DNA of 64,000 bases from Candidatus Blautia excrementipullorum (GTDB lineage Bacteria > Bacillota > Clostridia > Lachnospirales > Lachnospiraceae), in NCBI GenBank assembly GCA_019118645.1, contig DWYN01000140.1:1-64000 (forward strand), read 5' to 3'. Below the pieces are notes generated by a model. That model did no database searches. It worked only from the letters and a program-made list of their open reading frames with translations, and was not told the origin of the DNA. Positions 44,590 to 53,951 of this stretch are shown here, one piece after another. Numbering within the stretch: position 1 is the stretch's first letter; each line of letters opens with the position of its first letter. The position numbers and the translations under genes are program-made.

Positions 44590-44681
44590 GCTCTACTCCT
44601 GTATCCAAAACAAAATACGCCATTTTCCGGCGTCCGCATACATTTCCCTCCGGATCTTCCCGGATTTCATCACGATTTTTC

Positions 44682-45464
44682 TCAGTCTCTCTTCAGACTC
44701 AGGACGGAATCCATCAGCTTCCTTGTATATGCGTCGCAGGAATGTTCCAGAACTTCCCCGGTTTCTCCGTAATCTCTTACACGACCGTCTTTGAGGATCA
44801 GTATTTTATCCGCCATTTTTTTCACCAGTCCGATATTGTGCGTCACAAGGATCATGGCGGTATGATATTCCTCCCGCATAAAAAGAAGCTCGTCCGCCAC
44901 CTGCTTCTGTACTGTAACGTCCAGGGCGCTGGTGGGCTCGTCCGCAAGGAGAAGTCTTGGATTCATCATCATGGCCGTACAGATTCCCACACGCTGGTTC
45001 ATCCCTCCGGACAGTTCAAAAGGATAGCTGTTCCATACTCTCTCATAATCCGGCAGGCCGATTTTTTTCATGATCTCCGCAGCCCGTTTTTTTGTCTCTG
45101 ATTTTTTAATCTTTTCATGGGCGGATACTGCTTCATGTATCTGCGCGCCTACCGTCCGGACTGGGCAGAAAGACGCCTTGCAGTCCTGAAACACCATGCC
45201 GATCTCCGGTCCCAGATACTTTCGCCTGGTTCCTCCCGGCATATCGGTCAGATTCTCGCCTTTGTACCAGATGTCTCCCCGGGTTACCATGCCGTTTTCT
45301 CCAAGGATTCCAAGTACGGCCCGGACGATCGTACTTTTTCCGCTCCCGGATTCACCTACAATACCCAGAATTTCTCCCTGCTCCACCTGAAAACTGACAT
45401 CCTGCACAACGGGAATTCCATTATAGCAGACAGTGATATGTTCCGCACAAAGCAGAGGTTCCAT
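44682..45464 (-). CDS. Nickel/peptide ABC importer ATP-binding protein (NikD/DppD type)
   Basis: The 260-residue ATPase has Walker A GESGSGKST, signature ELSGGMNQRVGICTAMM (the GGMNQR form of the NikD/OppD group), Walker B LLLADEPTSALDVTVQ and the switch ILVTHNIG. It pairs with the ATPase at 43831. Both NBD genes follow the binding protein. Confidence 0.9.
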   Translation of the reverse strand: MEPLLCAEHITVCYNGIPVVQDVSFQVEQGEILGIVGESGSGKSTIVRAVLGILGENGMVTRGDIWYKGENLTDMPGGTRRKYLGPEIGMVFQDCKASFCPVRTVGAQIHEAVSAHEKIKKSETKKRAAEIMKKIGLPDYERVWNSYPFELSGGMNQRVGICTAMMMNPRLLLADEPTSALDVTVQKQVADELLFMREEYHTAMILVTHNIGLVKKMADKILILKDGRVRDYGETGEVLEHSCDAYTRKLMDSVLSLKRD

Positions 45465-45574
45465 AAGCTATTTTTCCTTTCTTTCTGACGTCATATCCCA
45501 TACGGCCGGCGCAGGAGCAGATACTCCAGCCCCTCACCTCCGCACCGGATATCTTCATAAATTCCCTGCTTCAT

Positions 45575-47110
45575 TTACTCCACATCCAGCTCTGCCGTGA
45601 TCTCGTAGTAATCGCAGGGATGAGCCGCCATTCCTGTAACGTTGGACTTTGTGACAATTCCCATATTCAGATGGGATACAAAGAACATCGCGTTGTCATC
45701 CAGAATCTTCTGCTGAAGCTGCACCGCCAGATCGTCCCTCTCCTCTGGATCAAAAGTCTGGTGAAGCTTTTCCGTAAGCGCCGTCACTTCCTCGTTCTGA
45801 TAATTCCCGTAATTCTTTGGCCCGGTTACCGTACTGGTGAAGAAATACTCCGGATCTCCTGTTGGCGCTGTTGTGAAAGAGCTTACATATACGTCAAAAT
45901 CCCCCTCCTGGGCATAGGTCATATGATCGGAGGTATTGTTCACCGCCACATCAATACCGATCTCCTTCAGGGTAGCCTGGGCATACTCCGCCAGCTTGGG
46001 CTGTTCCAGCCGGGTTGGATATGTCAGCCAGTTCACTGTCAGCTTTTCTCCGTCTTTGTCCACATAACCGTCACCGTCTGTATCCGTCCAGCCGGATTCC
46101 TTCAGAAGTTCCTTCGCTCCTTCCGGGTCGTAGGATACTGTTGTCACCGCTTCATTTCCATAGGAAAAACTGTCGGGAAAGGCTGCTGCTGCCGGAAGCC
46201 CCCGCCCCGCCATAATCACAGAACAGAAACCTTCCTTGTCGATTCCCATTGCCACCGCTTTTCTCACATTCTCATCCTGCATGATCTCTGATTCAAAATT
46301 AAACTGTCCAAAGAAGCAGCGGCTGGTAGCACAGGAATTAATCGTATAGTCAGAATTTCCTTCAAAAAGCACATAGTTGTCATACTGAAGACCGTAAGTA
46401 CCCTGGACGTCCCCAGTCTGAAGCGCTGCCGTAAGGGCGCTTCCGTCGGAAAAGGATTTCACCGTTACTTTATCCACTTTTACGTCTCCGCCCCAGTAAT
46501 CATCATTTTTTACAAGTTCAATCTGGGTAGGCGTTACTTCTGTAGCGATATAGGGCCCTGTTCCCGCCACATTTGCAAAACCGTCTTCGCCCCGAACCCC
46601 ATATTCCATATCAATGATCGCCCCATAAGGATCTCCCAGATAATTGATGATGGCCGGGCAGGGTTCCGTCGTATAAATGGTAAGGGTCATTCCTTCTGCT
46701 TCGATATGATCGATCTTAAGATCAGAAGGCGCCCGGTCATGCACAGCAACCAGATTGTCCAGACATTCCTTCACTGCCTGGGCGTCCATGGTACGGCCGC
46801 TGGAAAATTTTACACCGTCGCGGAGAGTGATCTTCACTGTAGTGTCATCCACAAACTCATAGTCTGTGGCAAGCCAGGGCTCCACTTCCATGTTGTCGTT
46901 ATACTTGAACAGTGTTTCGCCTACTCCGTAGCGCACCGCGCTCCATCCAGAATAATTGTCATGAGGATTCAGCCCCGCGTCTCCCATTTCCTCACTGTAT
47001 CCTGTAGTGCCGTAAACAAAGGTTTTCTCCTCCCCGGCAAAGGCCTGGGCCGGCAGACATACTGACAGCATTGCTCCCGTCAGAGCGGCTGCGATTATTT
47101 TTTTCTTCAT
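45575..47110 (-). CDS. Nickel/peptide-type ABC substrate-binding protein
   Basis: This protein of about 511 residues belongs to the SBP_bac_5 family (NikA, OppA, DppA), with GLNPHDNYSGWSAVRYGVGETLFKYN near the start, WLATDYEF and ITLRDGVKFSSGRTMDA. The signal peptide (MKKKIIAAALTGAMLSVCLPAQAFA) ends in a signal peptidase I site; a Cys at residue 18 follows LSV, which is a poor lipobox. The start is ATG 47110 behind GGAGGAG. By length and N-terminal motifs it is closest to NikA-like proteins, but a ligand cannot be read from the sequence. Its neighbours, the LysR and methyltransferase-hydrolase fusion genes, suggest a modified amino acid, chelator or short peptide. Confidence 0.85.
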   Translation of the reverse strand: MKKKIIAAALTGAMLSVCLPAQAFAGEEKTFVYGTTGYSEEMGDAGLNPHDNYSGWSAVRYGVGETLFKYNDNMEVEPWLATDYEFVDDTTVKITLRDGVKFSSGRTMDAQAVKECLDNLVAVHDRAPSDLKIDHIEAEGMTLTIYTTEPCPAIINYLGDPYGAIIDMEYGVRGEDGFANVAGTGPYIATEVTPTQIELVKNDDYWGGDVKVDKVTVKSFSDGSALTAALQTGDVQGTYGLQYDNYVLFEGNSDYTINSCATSRCFFGQFNFESEIMQDENVRKAVAMGIDKEGFCSVIMAGRGLPAAAAFPDSFSYGNEAVTTVSYDPEGAKELLKESGWTDTDGDGYVDKDGEKLTVNWLTYPTRLEQPKLAEYAQATLKEIGIDVAVNNTSDHMTYAQEGDFDVYVSSFTTAPTGDPEYFFTSTVTGPKNYGNYQNEEVTALTEKLHQTFDPEERDDLAVQLQQKILDDNAMFFVSHLNMGIVTKSNVTGMAAHPCDYYEITAELDVE

Positions 47111-47141
47111 GTTTTCTCCTCCTGTATTCTTCACTGTATTT

Positions 47142-47996
47142 TCACCCTCTCCGCTTAGGATCCATATAATCTCTGAGGGCGTCTCCCAGCAGATTGAAAA
47201 TCATTACAGTAATAAAAATTGCTGCTCCGGGAGCAAGTACCATCCACGGGGAAATCTGCAGCATGCTTCTCCCGTCATTAATCATACTTCCCCACTCGGC
47301 CACAGGGGGCTGTACCCCGAGTCCCAGAAAGGAAAGTCCCGCAAGCTCCATCATCATAGTTCCGATATCCAGCACCGCCGTTACCAGAACCGGTCCCGCA
47401 ATATTCGGCAGCACATGCTTTAAAAGAAGTCCCAGAGTACTGCATCCCGAAAGTTTTGCCGCCATGATATAAGGGGAATTCTTCTGCGTCATTGTCAGTC
47501 CTCTGGCAAGGCGGGCAAATTTCGGCCATCCGATAACCGCCAGGGCAATCACCGCGTTATGGATCCCTCCGCCGAGCACCCCTGCCACAGCCAGGGCAAA
47601 CACAAGGCTGGGGAAGGCCAGAAACAGATCGGAAAGCCTCATCAATACTGCGTCCGCCCCTTTGTCGTACCAGCCGCAGATCATACCGACCGCAGTTCCC
47701 ACCGCCGTCACAACGGCCACAAGTGCGAGAGTGGCATATATGCTTATAGTGCTGCCTGCCAGCACACGGGAAAACATGTCTCTGCCGAACCGGTCGGTTC
47801 CCAGAAGATGAGAAGCTCCCGGCGGCTGCTGCGCAATCATAAGATTCTGCTCATTAGGATCATAAGGACAGAGATATTCCGCAAAAGCCGCTGTTAGAAG
47901 AAGCAGTGCTGTCAGGACTGCAAAAAAAATCAACTTTCTCTTTATATGATTCTTTTTTATTTTTTGTTTTCGTTCCGTAATTTTTCCACTGTTCAT
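47142..47996 (-). CDS. Nickel/peptide ABC importer permease (NikC/DppC type)
   Basis: The 284-residue permease has a basic N-terminus, about six hydrophobic segments, GASHLLGTDRFGRDMFSRVLAG (the DppC/NikC lead motif) and the EAA-like loop with KLSGCSTLGLLLKHVLPN. It forms the membrane channel with the upstream permease. AGGAGG precedes the ATG. Confidence 0.93.
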   Translation of the reverse strand: MNSGKITERKQKIKKNHIKRKLIFFAVLTALLLLTAAFAEYLCPYDPNEQNLMIAQQPPGASHLLGTDRFGRDMFSRVLAGSTISIYATLALVAVVTAVGTAVGMICGWYDKGADAVLMRLSDLFLAFPSLVFALAVAGVLGGGIHNAVIALAVIGWPKFARLARGLTMTQKNSPYIMAAKLSGCSTLGLLLKHVLPNIAGPVLVTAVLDIGTMMMELAGLSFLGLGVQPPVAEWGSMINDGRSMLQISPWMVLAPGAAIFITVMIFNLLGDALRDYMDPKRRG

Positions 47997-48023
47997 GGAT
48001 ACCTCCTGGTAAATTAAAACAAA

Positions 48024-48959
48024 TCAGCGCGACAGTCTTACACGGGGATCCAGATAATGATAAATAATGTCCGTCACCAGATTTACCAGTACATAGATCA
48101 CCGCCATCCATGCCACATACGCCTGAACAATGGGATAATCTCTCATGGTTATGGCATCCACCGCCATTTTTCCTACTCCGTCCCACATAAAGATCGTTTC
48201 CACGATCGTCGTACCACCCAGGAGACTTCCCACAGAAAGCGCCAGAAGAGTAATGATCGTCAGCATAGAAGCTTTCATCACATTTTTCCAGACAATCACA
48301 CTACCCCTCACGCCTCTGGCCATTGCTCCCATAACATAATCCTTATTCAGCTCCTCAAGAACCGTAGCTCTCACCTGTCTGGTGTATTTCGATGCCATGG
48401 AAACGGCCAGGGTCAGCGTTGGAAGAATCAAGCTCAGCAAACGGTTTTCCGATGTAACCACAGGAAGCCATCCAAGTTTCACAGAAAAAAAGTACATCAA
48501 AACCAGAGCCACAAAAAAATTCGGCATAGAATTTCCAATAAAACTCAGAAAGCGTATCAGGTAATCTACCCATCTGTTATGCCTGACTGCCGAGATGATC
48601 CCCAGAGGAATGGAGATCATCATTGTCAAAACCAGAGAGGAAAGCATCAGGAGAACCGTTGCCGGGAGCTTTTCAATAAACGTATCATAAACATCACGGT
48701 TCGACACATAACTGATCCCCATGTCCCCAGTTATCATTCCGGCAAACCACCGACCATACTGCACCAGAAAAGGCTGGTCAAGCCCATATTCTTTTCTTGC
48801 CTGGTCGATTACCTCCTGGGAAACCGCCGTCCCGGTATTTTCATACATATAAGTAACCGCGTCCCCTCCGGCCAGTCTCATCATGGCGAAGGAGAGAAAG
48901 GTAATCCCGATCAGCACCGGAATCATCTGTAGCAGCCGTTTTATGATATATTTCAGCAT
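48024..48959 (-). CDS. Nickel/peptide ABC importer permease (NikB/DppB type)
   Basis: The 311-residue permease begins MLKYIIKRLLQMIPVLIGITFLSF and has YTRQVRATVLEELNKDYVMGAMARG, the EAA-type loop of DppB/NikB. It heads the operon permease-permease-binding protein-ATPase-ATPase. No clear -35/-10 was found upstream; a hairpin at 49063-49103 separates it from the LysR gene. Confidence 0.93.
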   Translation of the reverse strand: MLKYIIKRLLQMIPVLIGITFLSFAMMRLAGGDAVTYMYENTGTAVSQEVIDQARKEYGLDQPFLVQYGRWFAGMITGDMGISYVSNRDVYDTFIEKLPATVLLMLSSLVLTMMISIPLGIISAVRHNRWVDYLIRFLSFIGNSMPNFFVALVLMYFFSVKLGWLPVVTSENRLLSLILPTLTLAVSMASKYTRQVRATVLEELNKDYVMGAMARGVRGSVIVWKNVMKASMLTIITLLALSVGSLLGGTTIVETIFMWDGVGKMAVDAITMRDYPIVQAYVAWMAVIYVLVNLVTDIIYHYLDPRVRLSR

Positions 48960-49062
48960 ATTATAATCCTCTTAAATGATAATCTGCAGTCGGGCCCCTC
49001 TCCGCCGGAAGTTCAGAAATCCCCGGCTGCCTTTCCGCAATGACAAAATTTTATCAAAAACC

Positions 49063-49110
49063 AGAATACCGCACAACCCTCCACTGGGGTTATGCGGTAT
49101 TCTTATTTTT
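49063..49110. terminator. Hairpin between the LysR gene and the importer operon
   Basis: AGAATACCGCA (49063-49073) and TGCGGTATTCT (49093-49103) are perfect 11-bp arms around an inner hairpin. A T run follows on the minus strand (GGTTTTTG) and also on the plus strand. It ends the LysR transcript. Confidence 0.75.
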
Positions 49111-49176
49111 CATATTTTATCCATTTTATGGAATACCTGCCCTGCAGGAATTACCGTCACCACATATAAACGTATC

Positions 49177-50088
49177 TCATTGCCGGCATAATCTTTCATT
49201 CAAAAACGAGATCAGCTCCTCCACTGCCTCATCAGGCACCTCTCCCCGGTGCCTGATATAACCGAAAATAACTTTGTTTTCCGGCATATCCAATGAAATT
49301 GCCCGGGCACCCCCCTGCTGTTTGTCTGAGAGATAACTGCCGCTGATATTCGCCGCGCTTGTGCTTTTCAGCATCCGTTCCATTATATAGTCGCTGTTTG
49401 TCACCACTGAAATATCCAGTCCGCTCCATGAAAACTGAGGCTTTTCCTCAGACTGTCCCAGATTGAAAAACTCATCCTGATAATTCTGGATAAACCGCAG
49501 TCCTTTCAGCTCCTCCGGCTTCACCGTTTTCTGACCGCTGCTGGAAAGTCCGTTTCCGGCGCCCGGATACAGCATCAGCTCCGTCTCGTGCATCGGAATA
49601 AATTCCAGCCTGTTTCTGGAAAGCTCATACAGAAAGTCCGACTTCTGCTGCTCCGGAATATAAACGAAGCCCACATCATCCAGATAATCTCTCACTCTTT
49701 CCAAAACTGTACGGACGCCTGCCGTATAAATCTGAAAATGATAATTTTTATCATAATTTTGATTGTAAAAATCTATAAACTGATCGGCAAACCAGGAACT
49801 TGGATTCAGCGAGATCCTGATCCATTTTGTCATTCCATGCTCCGCCATCCCCTCCAGGGTCCGGACCTCATTAACGATTTTGCAGGCATGGCGGTAAAAT
49901 TTTTTTCCCCGGGCTGTCAGGCGGATTCCCCGGGGAAGGCGCTCAAACAGCTGAATTCCCAGAGAATCCTCCAGCGCCTTAATTACCTTGCTTACGCTTG
50001 GCTGAGTGGAATATAAAATTTTCGCGGCTTCGCTCACAGATCCCGTCTCCGCGCAGGCCATAAAATACTCAAGCTGTTTAATGTCCAT
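49177..50088 (-). CDS. LysR-family regulator of the fusion-protein/importer locus
   Basis: The 303-residue protein has the LysR helix-turn-helix (GSVSEAAKILYSTQPSVSKVIKALEDSLG, residues 17-45) and an effector domain. It overlaps the end of the methyltransferase-hydrolase gene by 11 bases, so the two are cotranscribed and translationally coupled. The importer operon follows on the same strand after a terminator, so this regulator probably controls the importer, the fusion gene, or both. The effector is unknown and may be the imported ligand. Confidence 0.9.
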   Translation of the reverse strand: MDIKQLEYFMACAETGSVSEAAKILYSTQPSVSKVIKALEDSLGIQLFERLPRGIRLTARGKKFYRHACKIVNEVRTLEGMAEHGMTKWIRISLNPSSWFADQFIDFYNQNYDKNYHFQIYTAGVRTVLERVRDYLDDVGFVYIPEQQKSDFLYELSRNRLEFIPMHETELMLYPGAGNGLSSSGQKTVKPEELKGLRFIQNYQDEFFNLGQSEEKPQFSWSGLDISVVTNSDYIMERMLKSTSAANISGSYLSDKQQGGARAISLDMPENKVIFGYIRHRGEVPDEAVEELISFLNERLCRQ

Positions 50089-52606
50089 AAGGTTTCCTCG
50101 TACGCAGCATAAACATAGGCACCGGATTGTAAAAGGCGTCTTTTTCCAGATAAATTCTGCCGCTTATCCCCAGATCCACCGCAAACTCCTGAAGCTTCAT
50201 AGCTCCCAGAGTTTCCAGATCCCAGGCCGGACGGCTATAGGAACTGATAGGCAGCTGACGCTTAATCTCCTCACATTCCCTCATCATTTCGTCACCGATG
50301 GTCTGATGGGCATGGTTTTCAGGAAGGGAAGAGACATCTGTAAAGTCGCTCAGTCCATAGTTAGCATCAAAATTCAAAAGTACCCCGCCCTTTTTCAGCA
50401 CACGGACCCAGTCCCGGTAAGCATGGCGTACATGGGGAAGCGTCCATGTAAGATTTCGGGAAATTACCACATCAAAGGTTTCATCAGAAAAATCAAGTTT
50501 CTCTGCATCCATGATCAAAAATTCACAGCCTGCCTTCTCCTCAGCCGCCAGAATCTTCGCGTTCTCGATCATGTCCGGCGTCAGATCGATTCCTGTCACC
50601 CTGTGTCCTTCCCTGGCCAGAAGCACTGAGAAAAAGCCCGCACCGCAGCCCACGTCAAGAATCCGCAGGCTTTCCCCCTCCGGAAGCTGGGACCGGATCT
50701 CTTTCATCCAGCGCTCAGCCATCTCGCTGTGAAGCTCCTCTCTTTTATGCGTCAGAAAATCGCTGCTGCGTTTTTCCCAATAATGTACGATCCGTTCCTT
50801 CCGTTCATCGTAGGGATTTACTATCTTTCCATAGGCGATCATAGGACCGTCTCCAAGGACCTGAAGGGATCCCGTCTGATAGAGGATCACGCCGCCGAAC
50901 TCCGCTATACTGACCTCTTTCACATTTCCTTCATAATCCCGTATCTCTCCCAGCTTTTCACCTCTGTGGATCATGTCTCCCGGTTTCCTGCAGGGATACC
51001 AGAGACCATCCTGGGAGGCGTCCTGGTAGCGGACATCCGTCACCTCCAGAGGATAATATGTCCGGTAATCCTTCTGTCCCTGATAAAGTCCCAGATGGCA
51101 GAGAATATTGCGGACGTCCCGTCTTGTAGAACGAACCTCCTCATATGTCCATCCCCCCATGCCGCCTCTCTCTATGAGAATACTGGGAATTCCCTGAGAC
51201 GCGGCATAATTATAGGAACCGCCGGAAGCCACATCTGATCTTACCATATAAGGCACATCCACCTGCTCCGCCATTCTTCTGGACATTGCCACAACCTCTT
51301 TATCCGCCCTGCCCGCGTAATAGACATAGGGGGTAAGCTGCTCATAATCATCTCCGCTGTGGAGATCAATATAATAATCCGCCGCAGGCTGCAGTTCACG
51401 GGCCAGGGCCCAGGCAAGGCGCTCCATCTCCGTTCCGTCAGGATCTCCCGGAAATTCCCGGTTCAGATTCTTTCCGTCCTCAAGTCCCATACTTCCGTTC
51501 CGCCGCTCAAAGGCAGGAAGATTCGCAACCTTTACAATAATCACAGTTCCTATGACTTTCTCAATCTTCAGTTTTTGAGAAAGCTCCACAGCCGCCTGAA
51601 TCCCCACATACTCTCCGGCATGCACCCCCGCGGTGATCAGCATGGTCTTTCCCGGTCTTTCGCCGTGCAGCACGGAGGCGGGCAGGCGGAATTTTCCTCC
51701 GTCCAGTTCAAGATAGCCGCTCCACCGCTGTCCGGGAAGCACTTCTATATTATTTAACCGAAATATCCTGTTTTTTTCCCCGGTCAGCAAAAATACAGGA
51801 GTAGATCCATTATTGATAATCTCCTCTTCTGTCCAGACTTCCTTCCATACATCTTTATCGCAGCTCACCCTCTGGAATCCTGCTGTTTTCATAGCTTCCA
51901 TATCCCAATGCGGGCGCTTCATGCGGCTTAAAGGAACCTGTCTGGCAATATTTTCCATACGCTCAATATCGGTTCCTCTGTAATAGTCCTCCACTTCCTT
52001 TTCTTCCGTCTGGCGGCGGTCCATCTCGTATCCGCTCCTTTTTTCCTCATCAAAAAGATGCCCGTACCAGTCGGCGTCAAAATTATAAAGAACTCCGCCC
52101 TCTTTCAGAACCCGGTGCCATTCCCGGTATGCCTGCTCCGGTTTCGGAAGGTTCCAGGTTACATTTCTGGTAACAACTGCATCAAACACCTCATTATCCT
52201 CGCTAAGATCCTGCACGTCTTCCAATTTCCACAGAATCTTCTCTGCCATTTCTCCGGCATTCCGGCGGGCTTCCCTCAGCATCTCTTCCGTAGCGTCCAC
52301 AGCAGTCACCTGATATCCCGCTTCCGCAAGAAGGATGGCAAAAAATCCCGGGCCTGTACCTGCATCCAGGATTTTTATCTCCGAAGGTTTCCTGTCAGGA
52401 AATCTCCCTCTTAACAGGGAGAGAAGTTTTTCTCTCCACATATCTCTCCTGGCGTCCGCCATTTCCTGCTGGTTATATTCCGAATAGCCCCTGGCCCGCT
52501 CTGTCCAGTATGCGCGGATTTCCTCCCGCAGTTCCGTGCTCTCCATCTGTATTGCTGTTTCCCGGCCGGTAACGTCCCGGTCTACTTTTTTCTGTGATAT
52601 CGTCAT
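50078..52606 (-). CDS. Methyltransferase - M14 zinc hydrolase - methyltransferase fusion protein
   Basis: This 842-residue cytosolic protein has three domains. Residues 27-270 form a class I SAM methyltransferase (motif I ILDAGTGPGFF at 79-89). Residues 280-595 form an M14/AstE-aspartoacylase-like hydrolase with zinc ligands His329 and Glu332 (HAGE) and His416 (DLHSGDD), a substrate motif NLNREFPG (380-387), likely catalytic Glu479, and a barrel-sandwich tail with DGLWYPCRKPGD. Residues 600-842 form a second methyltransferase (ILDVGCGAGFF at 649-659). The two methyltransferases share SRNLTWTLP/TRNVTWNLP and the surrounding block, so they arose by duplication. All key residues look intact. GGGGAG precedes the ATG. 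The gene overlaps a LysR gene and lies upstream of a nickel/peptide-type importer. I do not know a characterised protein with this architecture. Confidence 0.88.
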   Translation of the reverse strand: MTISQKKVDRDVTGRETAIQMESTELREEIRAYWTERARGYSEYNQQEMADARRDMWREKLLSLLRGRFPDRKPSEIKILDAGTGPGFFAILLAEAGYQVTAVDATEEMLREARRNAGEMAEKILWKLEDVQDLSEDNEVFDAVVTRNVTWNLPKPEQAYREWHRVLKEGGVLYNFDADWYGHLFDEEKRSGYEMDRRQTEEKEVEDYYRGTDIERMENIARQVPLSRMKRPHWDMEAMKTAGFQRVSCDKDVWKEVWTEEEIINNGSTPVFLLTGEKNRIFRLNNIEVLPGQRWSGYLELDGGKFRLPASVLHGERPGKTMLITAGVHAGEYVGIQAAVELSQKLKIEKVIGTVIIVKVANLPAFERRNGSMGLEDGKNLNREFPGDPDGTEMERLAWALARELQPAADYYIDLHSGDDYEQLTPYVYYAGRADKEVVAMSRRMAEQVDVPYMVRSDVASGGSYNYAASQGIPSILIERGGMGGWTYEEVRSTRRDVRNILCHLGLYQGQKDYRTYYPLEVTDVRYQDASQDGLWYPCRKPGDMIHRGEKLGEIRDYEGNVKEVSIAEFGGVILYQTGSLQVLGDGPMIAYGKIVNPYDERKERIVHYWEKRSSDFLTHKREELHSEMAERWMKEIRSQLPEGESLRILDVGCGAGFFSVLLAREGHRVTGIDLTPDMIENAKILAAEEKAGCEFLIMDAEKLDFSDETFDVVISRNLTWTLPHVRHAYRDWVRVLKKGGVLLNFDANYGLSDFTDVSSLPENHAHQTIGDEMMRECEEIKRQLPISSYSRPAWDLETLGAMKLQEFAVDLGISGRIYLEKDAFYNPVPMFMLRTRKPYGH

Positions 52607-52704
52607 TTTTCTCCCCTGTTGTTTCCTAATATATTTTAGTAATCCGCCTTAGCGCTGATGCCAGATCGACGCTGAGCTTTTTTCCCGGCAAATATGTTAC
52701 ACAT

Positions 52705-52744
52705 TATAAAAAAAAGCTTCCCCCGGGACAAGCCTCCCCGGGGG
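52705..52744 (-). terminator. Terminator after the glycolipid glycosyltransferase gene
   Basis: CCCCCGGG (52720-52727) and CCCGGGGG (52737-52744) are perfect arms; on the minus strand a run of T residues follows. It separates the lipid operon from the fusion-protein gene. Confidence 0.9.
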
Positions 52745-52763
52745 ATAGTTTTACAGTTTCCTG

Positions 52764-53951
52764 TTACATGATCTGATCTTTATTTTCTCTGCTCTCAGCC
52801 CCGCTGCGCGAAGAACCAAATTCCTCATCCGCCGCCGATGCGTCTTCTACTTTCCCTCTGATAAACTCATATAATTCTATCACTGCGTCTCCATGAATCT
52901 GGTTTTTCTGGCATTCCACCATCTTCTCAGCCGCAGCACGTTCCTTCATCAGGGCGATCCCTTTTTTCGCCTGTCCTTTCACAGTGCTGGCAGACCAGCT
53001 CATGCCTGAGCGGACAAAAAATTTCCGGTTGGCTGTTTCGCACCCGGGAATCGGGGTAGTATGGATCATTGGCACACCTGCCACCGCGGCTTCCGTGGAG
53101 GTAAGTCCTCCCGGTTTTGTAAAAAGAACATCGCAGGCCTTCAAATACAGCGGCATCTGAGTGGTAAATCCGAGAATCTTCACCCGTTCTTCTCCCTGAT
53201 ACTTTTTCTTCAGCTTCTGCTCCGCCTTCTGGTTGCTTCCGCAGATAACTATGATCCTTTCCTCCTCTGTCCGCGCCAGAAGTTCCTCCAGAAGTTCATC
53301 CAGATCTCCTGCTCCCATACTGCCTCCTGCCGCCAGAAAATATTTTTTGTCCATCTCAAGGCCTAGCTTTTTCCTGGCTTCAGTCTTTGACGTCTTTTTT
53401 CTGCAGGCTCTTGAGACAGGAATGCCAAAGGGAAGCAGCTTATCTTCCGGAATTCCCCGTTTTACACAGGATTTCCGCAGCGCCTCATGAGACATGACAT
53501 AATAATCACAATCCGTCTCCTCCCAGAAAGGAATACAGGTATAATCTGTCATAACCGCCACCGTCAGAGGCAGCTTCATCCCTTTTCTTTTCATATAGGT
53601 AATGGTCTCCGCCGGATAAAGATGCGGCATCACAAGTACATCTACAGGATGCTCCCTTAAGTACTTGTCCAGATATTTCGCCATTCTCCCATTCAGATAA
53701 TAAACCGGAGATTTTTTCGCAAGCTTGCTGACGCCCATCCCCAGTTTGTAGGCAACGCCAAAAAGCCTGGGCGTCTTTTTTACAATCTGTACATATCCGT
53801 CTCCTACCAGCCTGGAAACTCCTTCCCCGGCCAGGCAGAGATAATCGAGAACATATGCCTCGTCTCCCCTTTCCTGCATTTCCTCTGCAACAGCTCTGGC
53901 TGCGGAGTTATGACCGCCGCCTGTATTGCAGGACAAAATCAATGCTTTCAT
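52764..53951 (-). CDS. GT28 glycosyltransferase, glycolipid (MGDG/UgtP-type) synthase
   Basis: The 395-residue protein begins ALILSCNTGGGHNSAARAVAEEM, the lead motif of the MGDG synthase/UgtP N-terminal domain, and has the MurG-like C-terminal domain with LAAGGSMGAGDLDELLEELL, ILGFTTQMPLYLKACDVLFTKPGGLTSTEAAVAGVPMI. Such enzymes attach glucose or galactose from a UDP-sugar to diacylglycerol on the membrane. The C-terminal tail (about 30 residues, rich in S, E, D and G) is not conserved in the family. It overlaps the PlsY-like gene by 4 bases, consistent with lipid synthesis. The sugar donor cannot be told. Confidence 0.85.
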   Translation of the reverse strand: MKALILSCNTGGGHNSAARAVAEEMQERGDEAYVLDYLCLAGEGVSRLVGDGYVQIVKKTPRLFGVAYKLGMGVSKLAKKSPVYYLNGRMAKYLDKYLREHPVDVLVMPHLYPAETITYMKRKGMKLPLTVAVMTDYTCIPFWEETDCDYYVMSHEALRKSCVKRGIPEDKLLPFGIPVSRACRKKTSKTEARKKLGLEMDKKYFLAAGGSMGAGDLDELLEELLARTEEERIIVICGSNQKAEQKLKKKYQGEERVKILGFTTQMPLYLKACDVLFTKPGGLTSTEAAVAGVPMIHTTPIPGCETANRKFFVRSGMSWSASTVKGQAKKGIALMKERAAAEKMVECQKNQIHGDAVIELYEFIRGKVEDASAADEEFGSSRSGAESRENKDQIM

